A stretch of 64,000 nt of DNA from Ferrimonas lipolytica (GTDB lineage Bacteria > Pseudomonadota > Gammaproteobacteria > Enterobacterales > Shewanellaceae). Position 1 is the stretch's first letter. Each line of letters begins with the position of its first letter. The translations under genes were made by a program, and so were the position numbers. Of the stretch, positions 45,261 through 53,314 are shown one piece after another. The notes under the pieces are model-generated. The model saw nothing but the letters and a program-made list of their open reading frames with translations. It was not told the DNA's origin and ran no database searches. The stretch covers positions 3,224,001 through 3,288,000 of the forward strand of contig NZ_CP051180.1 in assembly GCF_012295575.1 (NCBI RefSeq). Direction: 5' to 3'.

Positions 45261-47189
45261 CTACTCCTTCTCGATGAGAATTGCGTCGGTCAAACTCCAT
45301 TGACGGTCTATTTCCATTTCAATCGACTTCAATTCTTCAGGTGAAATATCTCTGTTAGTCACTGTTAGCCCATCATGAATTATCGCAACAACCTGATGCT
45401 CTCTTTGGAGTATAGACGTGACAAATGACGCTTCGATTTGAGTTAGTACGAAAGATACCTGTTGCATGGCTTTCTGGTGTGTATTTCCATAATAGCCGGT
45501 GATGTGTGAAGGCATTGGGCAGCTTCCATCTACATTTACGACTTCGTTCCACCACTGGATGATTAAGTGACGTGCATTTTTTAGCTCGACAGCGAAATCT
45601 ATGAGCCAATTGCTTAGCTCGGTTGAAATACTGCTCAGAATATCATTAGTGTGTTCAATATCACCGTAAATGACATTATCACTGTAGTAATCAGGCTCAT
45701 TAACTAGCTTTATTCGACCTGATTTAATGTCTTTCGAAAATCCTTTACCAAATACAAATGAGGTAATTATTGGCTTGGCCTCATCTTCGGTTATATTCAG
45801 CATGTGCGCTACGTGACGTCTGACACCATGTTTATTTCGAATTAATTGCTCGCAATGTGGCAACCTAACACCGTAATGACGGCAAATGGCGACAAACAAT
45901 CGAGGGTGACATGATGATAAGTCATAGCTTGACATATTCGGACATGAAGTTAGAGATTTACGTACTAAACGTGGCAATATCTGAAGATTAAAGTCACTTC
46001 CAAGCAGATTAAGTCTGCCGTACATGTGCCGCCAATAAGTCCAAGACCATTTACCATCATTTTCAGCTAGTAATCGAACATGATAATCGTAGCATTCAAT
46101 GTATGAACTTGCCTTGACTGGAGGTAGTACATCATTGAAGTGTCTAACTACATTTTGGCGTTCACGCTTGAGATAATCAACATCGAACATTGCAGTTATT
46201 TCGACGGGTTGCTCCGCTGGATATCGAACATTGTCGGATGGTACTTTAACTGAGCGGTAGCTACTGAACATCAAATACGGTGATTGGAATATCGGTTCGC
46301 CATTAATGTGCATGAACGGTTCAAGTTTGATGATTGATAGTTCATTGCCGCGTTTGAGGTGACCGTTCCTAGTACGTTCAGGCAGCAGCTCGACGCCTTT
46401 AACTGACAGAACAGGACCAGCAGCACCAGTAATATACTGGGTAGATGTTCCAAAAGTATCACTTAGAGCGTCAGCGTTAACAGGACTAGCAGCACCAGTA
46501 ATATACTGGGTAGATGTTCCAAAAGTATCACTTAGAGCGTCAGCGTTAACAGGACTAGCAGCACCAGTAATATACTGGGTAGATGTTCCAAAAGTATCAC
46601 TTAGAGCGTCAGCGTTAACAGGACTAGCAGCACCAGTAATATACTGGGTAGATGTTCCAAAAGTATCACTTAGAACGTCAGCGTTCATACGCTTTAACGA
46701 CGCTAGCGCTGGTGCTTTATCCATTCGCTTTGCCAACCAATCAGCCACTTCCTTGAATGACAGAAATGCTCGTGGTCTTAGACCGTTAAGCTGCACCAAA
46801 TATGGCTGTTCAGCGGTAAGTCGTATTCTCTCTACTCCATCATAAGCCAGCGTTGCCTCGCCTAAGCGGGAGGCATTATCGTCAGACAATTTAATTCCGA
46901 GGCACCAACCACCGGTTTTACTGGCACTGAACTTATCGAACATTTGAGTGAACTCGTCAGACATCGCAGTTAAACCGCCATCTTTTGACGAACCAAAAAA
47001 CTGGCGAACGTATGTGCCATTAAACGCGGTGTAATCTGGGTGCTCGGAATGAGATTGTCCTGCTGTCGTGTGTTGAGCTGTCGCCATAAGTCCTAGCCAG
47101 TTTCGGGCACTAACTGATGGAGTTTGAACAGATGCCAATACTGCTGGCGATATATCGAAGACTTTATGTCTTGCTTGGTTGAATTTCAT
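45261..47189 (-). CDS. Divergent family A DNA polymerase-like protein
   Basis: 642 aa from the ATG at 47189 (MKFNQARHKVFDIS), with AAGGA 8 nt upstream. The C-terminal half carries the DNA polymerase I core motifs in order: GRLNLLGSDFNLQILPRL (near 390; compare GRLSSTDPNLQNIP), motif A YDLSSCHPRLF (Asp near 421), motif B AKPIITSFVFGKG (Lys near 474; compare AKAINFGLIYG) and motif C IIHDGLTV (Asp near 602). The A-to-B and A-to-C distances (~55 and ~180) equal those of Pol I. Changes are Tyr to Phe in motif B and HDE to HDG in motif C. No exonuclease domain is seen. A 23-aa repeat lies at ~167-257. Likely replicates the element. Confidence 0.8.
   Translation of the reverse strand: MKFNQARHKVFDISPAVLASVQTPSVSARNWLGLMATAQHTTAGQSHSEHPDYTAFNGTYVRQFFGSSKDGGLTAMSDEFTQMFDKFSASKTGGWCLGIKLSDDNASRLGEATLAYDGVERIRLTAEQPYLVQLNGLRPRAFLSFKEVADWLAKRMDKAPALASLKRMNADVLSDTFGTSTQYITGAASPVNADALSDTFGTSTQYITGAASPVNADALSDTFGTSTQYITGAASPVNADALSDTFGTSTQYITGAAGPVLSVKGVELLPERTRNGHLKRGNELSIIKLEPFMHINGEPIFQSPYLMFSSYRSVKVPSDNVRYPAEQPVEITAMFDVDYLKRERQNVVRHFNDVLPPVKASSYIECYDYHVRLLAENDGKWSWTYWRHMYGRLNLLGSDFNLQILPRLVRKSLTSCPNMSSYDLSSCHPRLFVAICRHYGVRLPHCEQLIRNKHGVRRHVAHMLNITEDEAKPIITSFVFGKGFSKDIKSGRIKLVNEPDYYSDNVIYGDIEHTNDILSSISTELSNWLIDFAVELKNARHLIIQWWNEVVNVDGSCPMPSHITGYYGNTHQKAMQQVSFVLTQIEASFVTSILQREHQVVAIIHDGLTVTNRDISPEELKSIEMEIDRQWSLTDAILIEKE
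46419..46689 (-). repeat. 69-bp in-frame tandem repeat, ~3.9 copies
   Basis: Units start at 46419, 46488, 46557 and 46626 and are nearly identical (AGCAGCACCAGTAATATACT starts each). They encode a 23-residue unit containing DALSDTFGTSTQYITGA. The unit length is a multiple of three, so copy-number change keeps the frame. Confidence 0.95.
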
Positions 47190-47361
47190 TTTGCTGTCCT
47201 TGGGCATCTGGTGCCGCATGGTTGAAGTTGTCAAATAATGTGCGTGATAGATGATGCTTCAGCGCGACATCTAAACTGCTTGCATCAGGGTATTGCTTGA
47301 ATAGTTCTCTAACGACTGCATGGTCAATGCGCGCTCTTACACGCTTGTCTGTCTTGGCCAT
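47164..47361 (-). CDS. Small ribbon-helix-helix-like protein
   Basis: 65 aa. KRVRARID could be the DNA-contacting strand, followed by HAVVRELFKQYP and SSLDVALKHHLSR as two helices: the CopG/Arc layout. A strong GGAGG lies 9 nt upstream. Its end overlaps the polymerase-like gene by 26 bp, so it may regulate that gene and be co-translated with it, as Cop/Rep pairs do. Confidence 0.6.
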   Translation of the reverse strand: MAKTDKRVRARIDHAVVRELFKQYPDASSLDVALKHHLSRTLFDNFNHAAPDAQGQQNEIQPSKT

Positions 47362-47632
47362 TGATAAGCCTCCATAAATAGGGTGAATATTCTGTATCTT
47401 CTGTATTGTTGTTATCTTAAATTGAGTAAATTTCAGCGTACAACGATGTACCGAAGTTCAGGGGGAGTAATTAAGATTCAGATATTGAGTAGGATATTTA
47501 ATGAATTAACTTCTGGGTATATGTTCTAGTTTCTGAGGTAAACTCTGATGAACGGAATTGCAGTTAATATAATAATTATTTAACTAAGATTTCCGTTACA
47601 CCAGAATTAATCAGGGAGGGTTTAAACTACGG
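47362..47632. other. Noncoding gap before the polymerase-like operon
   Basis: 270 bp, AT-rich, probably holding the promoter of the 47361 gene. It includes the recurrent motif at 47536-47570. Confidence 0.4.
47536..47570. repeat. Recurrent intergenic motif, copy 2
   Basis: AGGTAAACTCTGATGAACGG followed by AATT and AGTTAATA; compare 39137-39172. Confidence 0.6.
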
Positions 47633-48334
47633 CTATACGACGAATACAATTGTGCCCGCAGGTTTACCGTCAGAATCGACAGGATCACTACTGCTCACGA
47701 CATATTCTGGCGATGTAACCTTAAAAGCCCTATCCAATCCTGAGACGATAACTTGAGAAACCGCTGCATCAGGAACATCTACACCAACTGAATAATGATG
47801 CTCTGGTAATGTGCGAATTGAGCCTACTGGGGCATCTACCACACAAGCAACATCGCCATCAGTCATTCGACTCACGTCTGGCACTTCACCGCCGATAAAA
47901 CCTTTCGTAAGTGATATGCTTGATGCTTCAACACCATTACTCAACACAACTACGCCACCGTCAGCACTGATAGAGTTAGCACCAGCGCGACTTTCTACTG
48001 GTTGAACACATAATGTTGGCAGTAATGTGTCATCTGGTAGACTGAACTGAATTAGCGTATTGCCCTGCGTAATCAGTACGTTCACAAGTGTTTCAATTTC
48101 ATCTGATTTCGGAATATTAGGATTGGAAAATGACTCCGCAATCCATGTATTACGAAGCTCAGTTAAACCATCAGAGATATTTTGCACGGTAAAGTCACAG
48201 TTCGGGTAGAACGCGATTTTGACTGACTCTAGTGACTCAAACGTCTGTGGAATTGACTGTTCAAACTTAGAAATTATTGCGACATAATCGAGCGCAATCT
48301 TCTTGGTTGAACGTTGGATATTACGGTTAATCAT
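47633..48334 (-). CDS. Hypothetical protein coupled to the beta-propeller-like gene
   Basis: 233 aa from the ATG at 48334, whose A is shared with the stop of the upstream gene (TAATG) with GGGAG 8 nt before, so translation is coupled. The N-terminal ~100 residues look helical (NRNIQRSTKKIALDYVAIIS). The rest is beta-rich and glycine/valine-rich (SISADGGVVVLSNGVEASSI). No signal peptide. Not recognised; the coupling implies it works with the propeller-like protein. Confidence 0.6.
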   Translation of the reverse strand: MINRNIQRSTKKIALDYVAIISKFEQSIPQTFESLESVKIAFYPNCDFTVQNISDGLTELRNTWIAESFSNPNIPKSDEIETLVNVLITQGNTLIQFSLPDDTLLPTLCVQPVESRAGANSISADGGVVVLSNGVEASSISLTKGFIGGEVPDVSRMTDGDVACVVDAPVGSIRTLPEHHYSVGVDVPDAAVSQVIVSGLDRAFKVTSPEYVVSSSDPVDSDGKPAGTIVFVV

Positions 48335-49641
48335 TAGCTGCGCTCCCATACTTGAACGTAAGTACCACTTGAGCCTTTCGTAAATGCTCGTTGTACTGAG
48401 GTCAAGGAACCTGATTGACGAGCCTGAATATCTGTCGGAATGGCGTAAGAACCGTCACTGACTTTGTAGGTTAGATTTGCGAACGAACCTGCATTACTTT
48501 TAATAAGATATGCTGCACCATCATCGCTACCGTAAACATCATCACCAGTCGCAGTGATTACTAGTCCACTCTGGTGGGCGTGTACTGAGCCACACCATCC
48601 ACTAGAATTATTGGGCGAATTTGGATGATGAATGTCGCCTAAGAATTCCCAGTAATTGGTATCAGCATCAAACTTAAATGACCGAAGTATTCCACCACCG
48701 TTCGGGTTGGCATTTATTCTGTCGCCAATTCCAATTAGCCCATCATTAGTTGCAAACATTCGAATATAGCTCGAATTAGTTTGGTCGTATATGTAACTTC
48801 GTGTCGTCGTTTTTGACCAACTTGTGCCGTCATAATGATGAATGCCTAACTGATCATATGACCAGTCATGAACCACAAGATTTTTACTATCTGGACTCCA
48901 TGCAAAAGATTCAGTACTGTAAGATATACTGAAAGCTCCTGTTACTAAACGGATATAGTGAGTTTGTGTCCAAGTTCCAGCTACATCTTCGAACACTGCA
49001 GCATAATCACTATTTGTTCCATCAGATGCTACCAGTAGTGCTCCATCGGGAGAAATCGTCATTGATTCACCGATCTCAGTAGTGCCATCAGTCATAACTA
49101 AATCAGCATCACGTGTCCAAATGGACCCTGAACGCTTATACGAAATAATACCGGTGTCGTTGTTGGAGTCGCTAAGGCCAACAAATATGATGTCTTGCCC
49201 TATAGCTATAGATGAACCGAAATATCGAGGATAATCAAATGATGGGTCAATCGGGCTTTGTAAGGTTTGTTCATGCACCCAATTCCCTACAGATACCCTG
49301 CGGTAAATATAAACTACACCAGCGTTTTTATCTGGCGCATTAACTGTATCGTATGAGGATACAGCAATAGTGTCGCCGCGTACGCGTATATGGTTGGCAA
49401 GAACTCCAGTATCACCATATTCACCAGAAAAACTAAAGGCTTGCTCCAGAGACCAATTGGAACCATCGTAGGTCATTACAGATACAATAAAATTACCGTT
49501 CGACTCATAAACTTGGACGAATGTATCGCCATGTAAGTCAGTAGTCGTGCCAAGCTGGCTCACATTCAATGAGGGAGCTGGGTCGGGCAATAATTCTACA
49601 TCTAGTGCTAGCGGTTCAATATCTATTTTTCTATGAGTCAT
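48334..49641 (-). CDS. FG-GAP/beta-propeller-like protein
   Basis: 435 aa from the ATG at 49641 (MTHRKIDIEPLALDVELL), 7 nt after GGAGG. It has about six to seven repeats of a propeller-blade pattern, e.g. NHIRVRGDTIAVSSYD, GSSIAIGQDIIFVGLSDSN and ESMTISPDGALLVASDG, each followed by a strand such as GVVYIYRR or GIISYKRSG. The likeness is to integrin-type FG-GAP repeats. It has no signal peptide, so it is either cytoplasmic or released by lysis, as virion proteins are. The role is unknown. Confidence 0.65.
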   Translation of the reverse strand: MTHRKIDIEPLALDVELLPDPAPSLNVSQLGTTTDLHGDTFVQVYESNGNFIVSVMTYDGSNWSLEQAFSFSGEYGDTGVLANHIRVRGDTIAVSSYDTVNAPDKNAGVVYIYRRVSVGNWVHEQTLQSPIDPSFDYPRYFGSSIAIGQDIIFVGLSDSNNDTGIISYKRSGSIWTRDADLVMTDGTTEIGESMTISPDGALLVASDGTNSDYAAVFEDVAGTWTQTHYIRLVTGAFSISYSTESFAWSPDSKNLVVHDWSYDQLGIHHYDGTSWSKTTTRSYIYDQTNSSYIRMFATNDGLIGIGDRINANPNGGGILRSFKFDADTNYWEFLGDIHHPNSPNNSSGWCGSVHAHQSGLVITATGDDVYGSDDGAAYLIKSNAGSFANLTYKVSDGSYAIPTDIQARQSGSLTSVQRAFTKGSSGTYVQVWERS

Positions 49642-49804
49642 GTTATACCTCCATGATCGAAATGTTGATGGCTGTTGAGTAGATGTCATGGCCACCTTGG
49701 TTGTGGGACATAAAGTCCTCCTTTGTTTTTGGGCACAGCAACGCCTAGGATTGCTCCCATAATTGCTATACAGTTTGTAAAATTGTGAATTAAGTCAGAA
49801 CGAC
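49642..49804. other. Short gap in the element
   Basis: Contains CGCCTAGGATTGCTCCC near 49742-49758, which shares AGGATTGCTC with the 31-bp repeats at 38664 and 38777. Confidence 0.4.
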
Positions 49805-50776
49805 TTAGTGGTTATGAACGTTCGCAATACCGGAGCGGTTCGACTGTTGCCGATTTAGAATTGCAGTCAATTGCGTTTCGGTAGTTTCAGCAGAGTTCAG
49901 GTCTACTAAAGCGGTGTCTGGATACACAATTTCACCATCGTTGGTGGCCACTGACCGTTCGAAAGCCTGATACAGTTCCTCGATTTGAGCATCCGTTGGT
50001 ACTCGATCGTCTAGTAGCGTTGCCCAGTCGGCTTGGTCATGCATTTGGAATAGTTCGTTAACGTCGTTACGGTTGAAGTAGCCTACTAGGCCGATGTTGC
50101 CAACGGTGTTAACTCGCCCTTCGAGGCCCATTGCCGCTAAGAGCCAGTTCGTAACCCGGTTTATTTGGCGGTAATTGTTAGGTGCAGATTCCGCCATCGT
50201 CACGACACGTTTCAGGTAACTTGGATTAGAGCCCTCTGAAATGGCGGCGTCACGACCATGGCGTACTGGTACTTCGTTGTAGATTCTGAATAGCACTGGT
50301 ACCAGAAACCACTGAAGTCGCTGATGGAACTTCCGGCACATCGGATGAGCCCATGGCTCAGCGTTCGTGGCCTTTGATGCATACGGACGCCCATCGTTTG
50401 CTAATTTGAAATGTAATGCACCCATTCGGTCGTATAGTAGCTGCTCTAGGCTCCAGCACGTTACGTCGAACAATGCGCAATTAGACGGCAAATCTGTCAC
50501 TAATCCTGCTAGAACCCAATCGGTATGCTCGTAGTACGTCTTGGACCTACATCCAGCGTCGAAGTTGTATGGTCGTTCTGGGTCAGTACCACCACCGATG
50601 TAATAACAATTCCCTGATGGACTGTGATGCGCGTAAACGAATCCATTAGGCCCAGCGTCTGGTTCCGAATGCGTTCGAATGTCGACTAGTAACTCATTGA
50701 AACTGGCTAGTGGCTGGCCGAAGATATCGGTTCCTGCTGGCACATCGAATTGTGGCAGGTTGGCAATGTGGTTCAT
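49805..50776 (-). CDS. GIY-YIG-like protein
   Basis: 323 aa. Residues ~45-135 fit a GIY-YIG nuclease fold: GFVYAHHSPSGNCYYIGGG, then CRSKTYYEHTDWVLAG, a glutamate in WSLEQLLYDRM and an asparagine in LANDGRPY. The remaining ~190 residues are helical and not recognised (SNPSYLKRV region could bind DNA). AGGAG lies 9 nt upstream, and the start overlaps the previous stop as ATGA. Could be an element-encoded endonuclease; catalytic residues need structural confirmation. Confidence 0.55.
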   Translation of the reverse strand: MNHIANLPQFDVPAGTDIFGQPLASFNELLVDIRTHSEPDAGPNGFVYAHHSPSGNCYYIGGGTDPERPYNFDAGCRSKTYYEHTDWVLAGLVTDLPSNCALFDVTCWSLEQLLYDRMGALHFKLANDGRPYASKATNAEPWAHPMCRKFHQRLQWFLVPVLFRIYNEVPVRHGRDAAISEGSNPSYLKRVVTMAESAPNNYRQINRVTNWLLAAMGLEGRVNTVGNIGLVGYFNRNDVNELFQMHDQADWATLLDDRVPTDAQIEELYQAFERSVATNDGEIVYPDTALVDLNSAETTETQLTAILNRQQSNRSGIANVHNH

Positions 50777-51081
50777 GACGTCAACTCCTGATATGCCGCT
50801 TTGTAATCGCCGTTATGACCATCGAGCACTTTGTTAGCCTGAATCCATAGGATTGGTGATGGGTCATATCGGTTGTCAGTGATGACAATTTCGAATGCTG
50901 AATATGGCGTCTTGTAGCCAATGACAGCGAATACTACATCCGCAAAGTCTCGATGAGATGGCTTAATCGCTTCTTGGAATTCTTGATATTCGGTGCGTTC
51001 GAAGCCCATATACATCATGGACAGAATCATTGCTGCCTGTATCGTGCGGGTACGCTTAATGGTTTTTGTGGTTTCGGACAT
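50773..51081 (-). CDS. Hypothetical protein
   Basis: 102 aa (MSETTKTIKRTRTIQAAMIL). AGGAG lies 8 nt upstream. It is first of a coupled pair with the GIY-YIG-like gene (4-bp overlap). Mixed alpha/beta, not recognised. Confidence 0.55.
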   Translation of the reverse strand: MSETTKTIKRTRTIQAAMILSMMYMGFERTEYQEFQEAIKPSHRDFADVVFAVIGYKTPYSAFEIVITDNRYDPSPILWIQANKVLDGHNGDYKAAYQELTS

Positions 51082-51418
51082 TTTGAGTCTCCTTAGTGTT
51101 TGATGACATTGGTGGTTGATTTTGCTCTGGCGATGGGTTCCCTATATGTTCCTCTTGTTATAGGTAGCCTAATTAATTTCTTACATCGCACTCCTACTCT
51201 GTCTTGGTTATCCATTATCTACTTTTAATTCGTGGTTATAACGGAGGTGGTATTGATAACCTTTGGTTATAATCGTGTACGGTTTCCGCCTGTATCTAGT
51301 ATCTTGACGACTGTACATTTACCGACCGAAATGCGATAATTTGTTCTGACCTGATGGTATGAGTTGCTGAGGCTTGAGAGAGCACTATCGCTCAGTCAAT
51401 GCCACCAGGAGGCAACAC
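51082..51418. promoter_or_regulatory. Divergent promoter region with CTGTACAT
   Basis: 337 bp between divergent genes. CTGTACAT at 51311-51318 matches the core of the repeats before the methyltransferase gene. No other gene seen. Confidence 0.4.
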
Positions 51419-51820
51419 ATGAAAAACGAAACGAACACAGCAAAAACCGTCGCAGCTCATTTCAACAAGACTGAACTTGACCGAGTCAAGGAATTCTTTC
51501 TTGATGATGGCGAAATTTACTCTGCTCTAAGTGAGCTAATCGAGTTGATGAGAACAGATAGCGAAAGCCGTCTTGACGCATTATCTCGACTTCACAATAC
51601 AGTATTTGCTGTTGAGTCTGCAGACACTGAGCATAGCGCTCGATTGACTGAACTTCACGATTGGTCTTACAACTGCAACGATGCAGACTGCGAGACCATG
51701 ACTGTTAAGCTCAATAGCGATGCTCATACACTAGAATGGGGTTTAGCGATTCATTGCGAAATGGGTCTTGAGCCTAGTGCTTACGATGGTGATGTGCTGT
51801 TCAATTTTGATTTGAGTTAA
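51419..51820 (+). CDS. Small acidic protein
   Basis: 133 aa from the ATG at 51419, 6 nt after AGGAGG; a longer frame from 51374 lacks this. It is rich in Asp and Glu throughout (FFLDDGEIYSALSELIELM, NCNDADCETMTV), so strongly negative overall. Acidic proteins of this size in mobile elements include DNA mimics that block host restriction, but no sequence likeness is seen. Function unknown. Confidence 0.55.
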   Translation: MKNETNTAKTVAAHFNKTELDRVKEFFLDDGEIYSALSELIELMRTDSESRLDALSRLHNTVFAVESADTEHSARLTELHDWSYNCNDADCETMTVKLNSDAHTLEWGLAIHCEMGLEPSAYDGDVLFNFDLS

Positions 51821-52121
51821 CGCCTAGGCTCGTTGATTGGGATACAACCAGTCGATGGGCCTTCATTTCCTTCTGATAGTCCTCATCATCCATAAAACTC
51901 CTGCAATATAGTTATACACAAGTGACTTCTGGGCATTCTAGAGCAAAATCGTAAGTTCCTAAGTTATTACCCCTGTTACACTTTATTTTTATGAAATCGT
52001 AACTCTGGAAGAACTGGATAATTTCACGTTACTGCGGATTAACGAAAAATAGCACTCTAACCGTTAAGTTAAAGTGCCAGAAACTCATAGAAAAACCATG
52101 TAATATGATGGTAATTATATT
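51821..52121. other. Right end of the element
   Basis: About 300 bp without a gene, leading to the right comM junction. ACTTCTGGGCATTCTAG near 51930 resembles ACTTCTGGGTATATGTTCTAG near 47508. Confidence 0.45.
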
Positions 52122-52130
52122 TTACTGGTA
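52105..52130. other. Right attachment junction (attR region)
   Basis: Element sequence ATGATGGTAATTATATT runs into TTACTGGTAGGCCCGCC of comM. Read with the left junction, the ComM frame is restored. Confidence 0.6.
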
Positions 52131-53000
52131 GGCCCGCCGGGTACTGGCAAAACCATGCTAGCGTCACGCCTTGCTAACTTATTGCCGCCACTGTCGTTAA
52201 CGCAAGGCTTAGAGGTAGCCGCCATCCATTCCATCGCAGGGTTAAGCCGCGATAGCCAGCAACTACGACGGCGCCCTTTTCGAGCCCCCCACCATTCCAG
52301 TTCCGCCGCCTCTTTGGTTGGTGGTGGCTCCGTGCCGCAACCTGGGGAGATATCCCTAGCCCACCATGGCGTGTTGTTTCTGGATGAATTGCCGGAATAT
52401 TCGCGGGTGGTGCTAGATAACCTACGAGAACCACTAGAGTCAGGGCAGGTGGTTATTTCACGGGCCAGCGCCAAGCTAACCTTCCCTGCTCGCTTTCAAC
52501 TAGTGGCAGCTATGAACCCTTCGCCCAGTGGCGAGGTGGGCAGCAATAGCCGTGATAGCCCCGAGCAGATCCGTCGCTACCTCGCTCGATTGTCTGGACC
52601 GTTACTCGATCGCTTTGATCTCAGCGTAGAGGTCAGTCGTTTGCCTGCCGGCAGTCTGAGTAAGCCGGATACTAGCGGGATCTCTAGCGCTGAAGCCGGC
52701 GCTCAAATTCTCAGAGCCCAGACGGTCGCGATAGAGCGCCAAGGTTATCTCAATGCACTGATCTCAGGCCATAAGTTGGGGCCAAATCTGGGAATAAGTC
52801 AGTCATTGTTGGAGTTTACCGAACGAGCAATCAACAAACTCCAACTGTCAGTGCGTGCCTATCACCGCATCTTACGGGTGGCTCGTACCATTGCAGATTT
52901 AGAGAGTTCAGCTGCAGTAGAGAAACACCATATCGCCGAAGCTCTGGGATATCGAGCGATGGATAAACTGCTGTCGGAGTTAGCACGACAGGTACAATAA
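52125..53000 (+). pseudogene. comM: ComM/YifB helicase, 3' part
   Basis: It resumes exactly at the nucleotide-binding loop LVGPPGTGKTMLASRL and runs to the natural stop. The Walker B region GVLFLDELPEYSRVVLDNL, the AAMNPSP sensor region and the C-terminal lid (SVRAYHRILRVARTIADLE) are intact. With 33465-34136 it makes a full ~510-aa ComM. An internal ATG at 52155 could give a fragment lacking the Walker A loop. The stop codon TAA is part of the target duplication of the MITE that follows. Confidence 0.95.
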
Positions 53001-53004
53001 AATA

Positions 53005-53229
53005 GGCTGTGTACCAACTAAGTTTTGTTATCTCCAATGCTGTTAAAGCAGTCCAGCGAAGCATTTTGGACTGCGACCTAATGCAAGGGGAACTCCAAAG
53101 GGGGCAGGGCTCCCCCCTAATACATACAAGAATGTGCCGTCGCCACCGCGACATCCTCCCCTAAAGAGTACTGCAATCGGTGAAGCCGAAGGCTTGAGAT
53201 AAACCTCAACACTTAACTACGACATAGCC
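53005..53229 (+). repeat. MITE-like repeat, copy 8 (225 bp)
   Basis: Ends GGCTGTGTACCAACTAAGTT and ACACTTAACTACGACATAGCC, with perfect 8-bp repeats ATAAAATA (52997-53004 and 53230-53237). The left repeat contains the comM stop codon, and the right one is the U-tract of the lipoprotein terminator. Confidence 0.9.
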
Positions 53230-53261
53230 ATAAAATAGCCACACTGGATTTAGTGTGGCTA
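53230..53261 (-). terminator. Intrinsic terminator of the lipoprotein gene
   Basis: 10-bp stem TAGCCACACT / AGTGTGGCTA followed on the minus strand by TTTTAT. Confidence 0.8.
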
Positions 53262-53314
53262 TTCAGAGAAGCCATGCAAATGCTGCAAAGCCAGTACAAA
53301 AGCAGACAACGTGC

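Larger units (their letters stand above)
34127..52121. mobile_element. ~18-kb element integrated in comM
   Basis: Comparison with an intact ComM frame shows that everything between the codons for GNHNLLI (left) and the codons for LVGPPGTGKT (right) is inserted. The left end carries a large serine recombinase gene pointing inward, as in serine-integrase elements. The exact crossover cannot be fixed: TA or TTA is common to both edges and keeps the frame with one or two extra residues. The interior lacks the chromosomal MITE and is more AT-rich by eye. It has replication-, modification- and nuclease-type genes but no recognisable capsid or conjugation genes. Confidence 0.88.

Noticed and set aside
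46419-46689. Regular repeats that could suggest a CRISPR array.
   Set aside because: Units are contiguous with no spacers and lie in frame within a coding gene.
33465-53000. Broken comM as a sequencing error or simple frameshift.
   Set aside because: 18 kb with an integrase and many genes with good ribosome sites separates two halves that join in frame.
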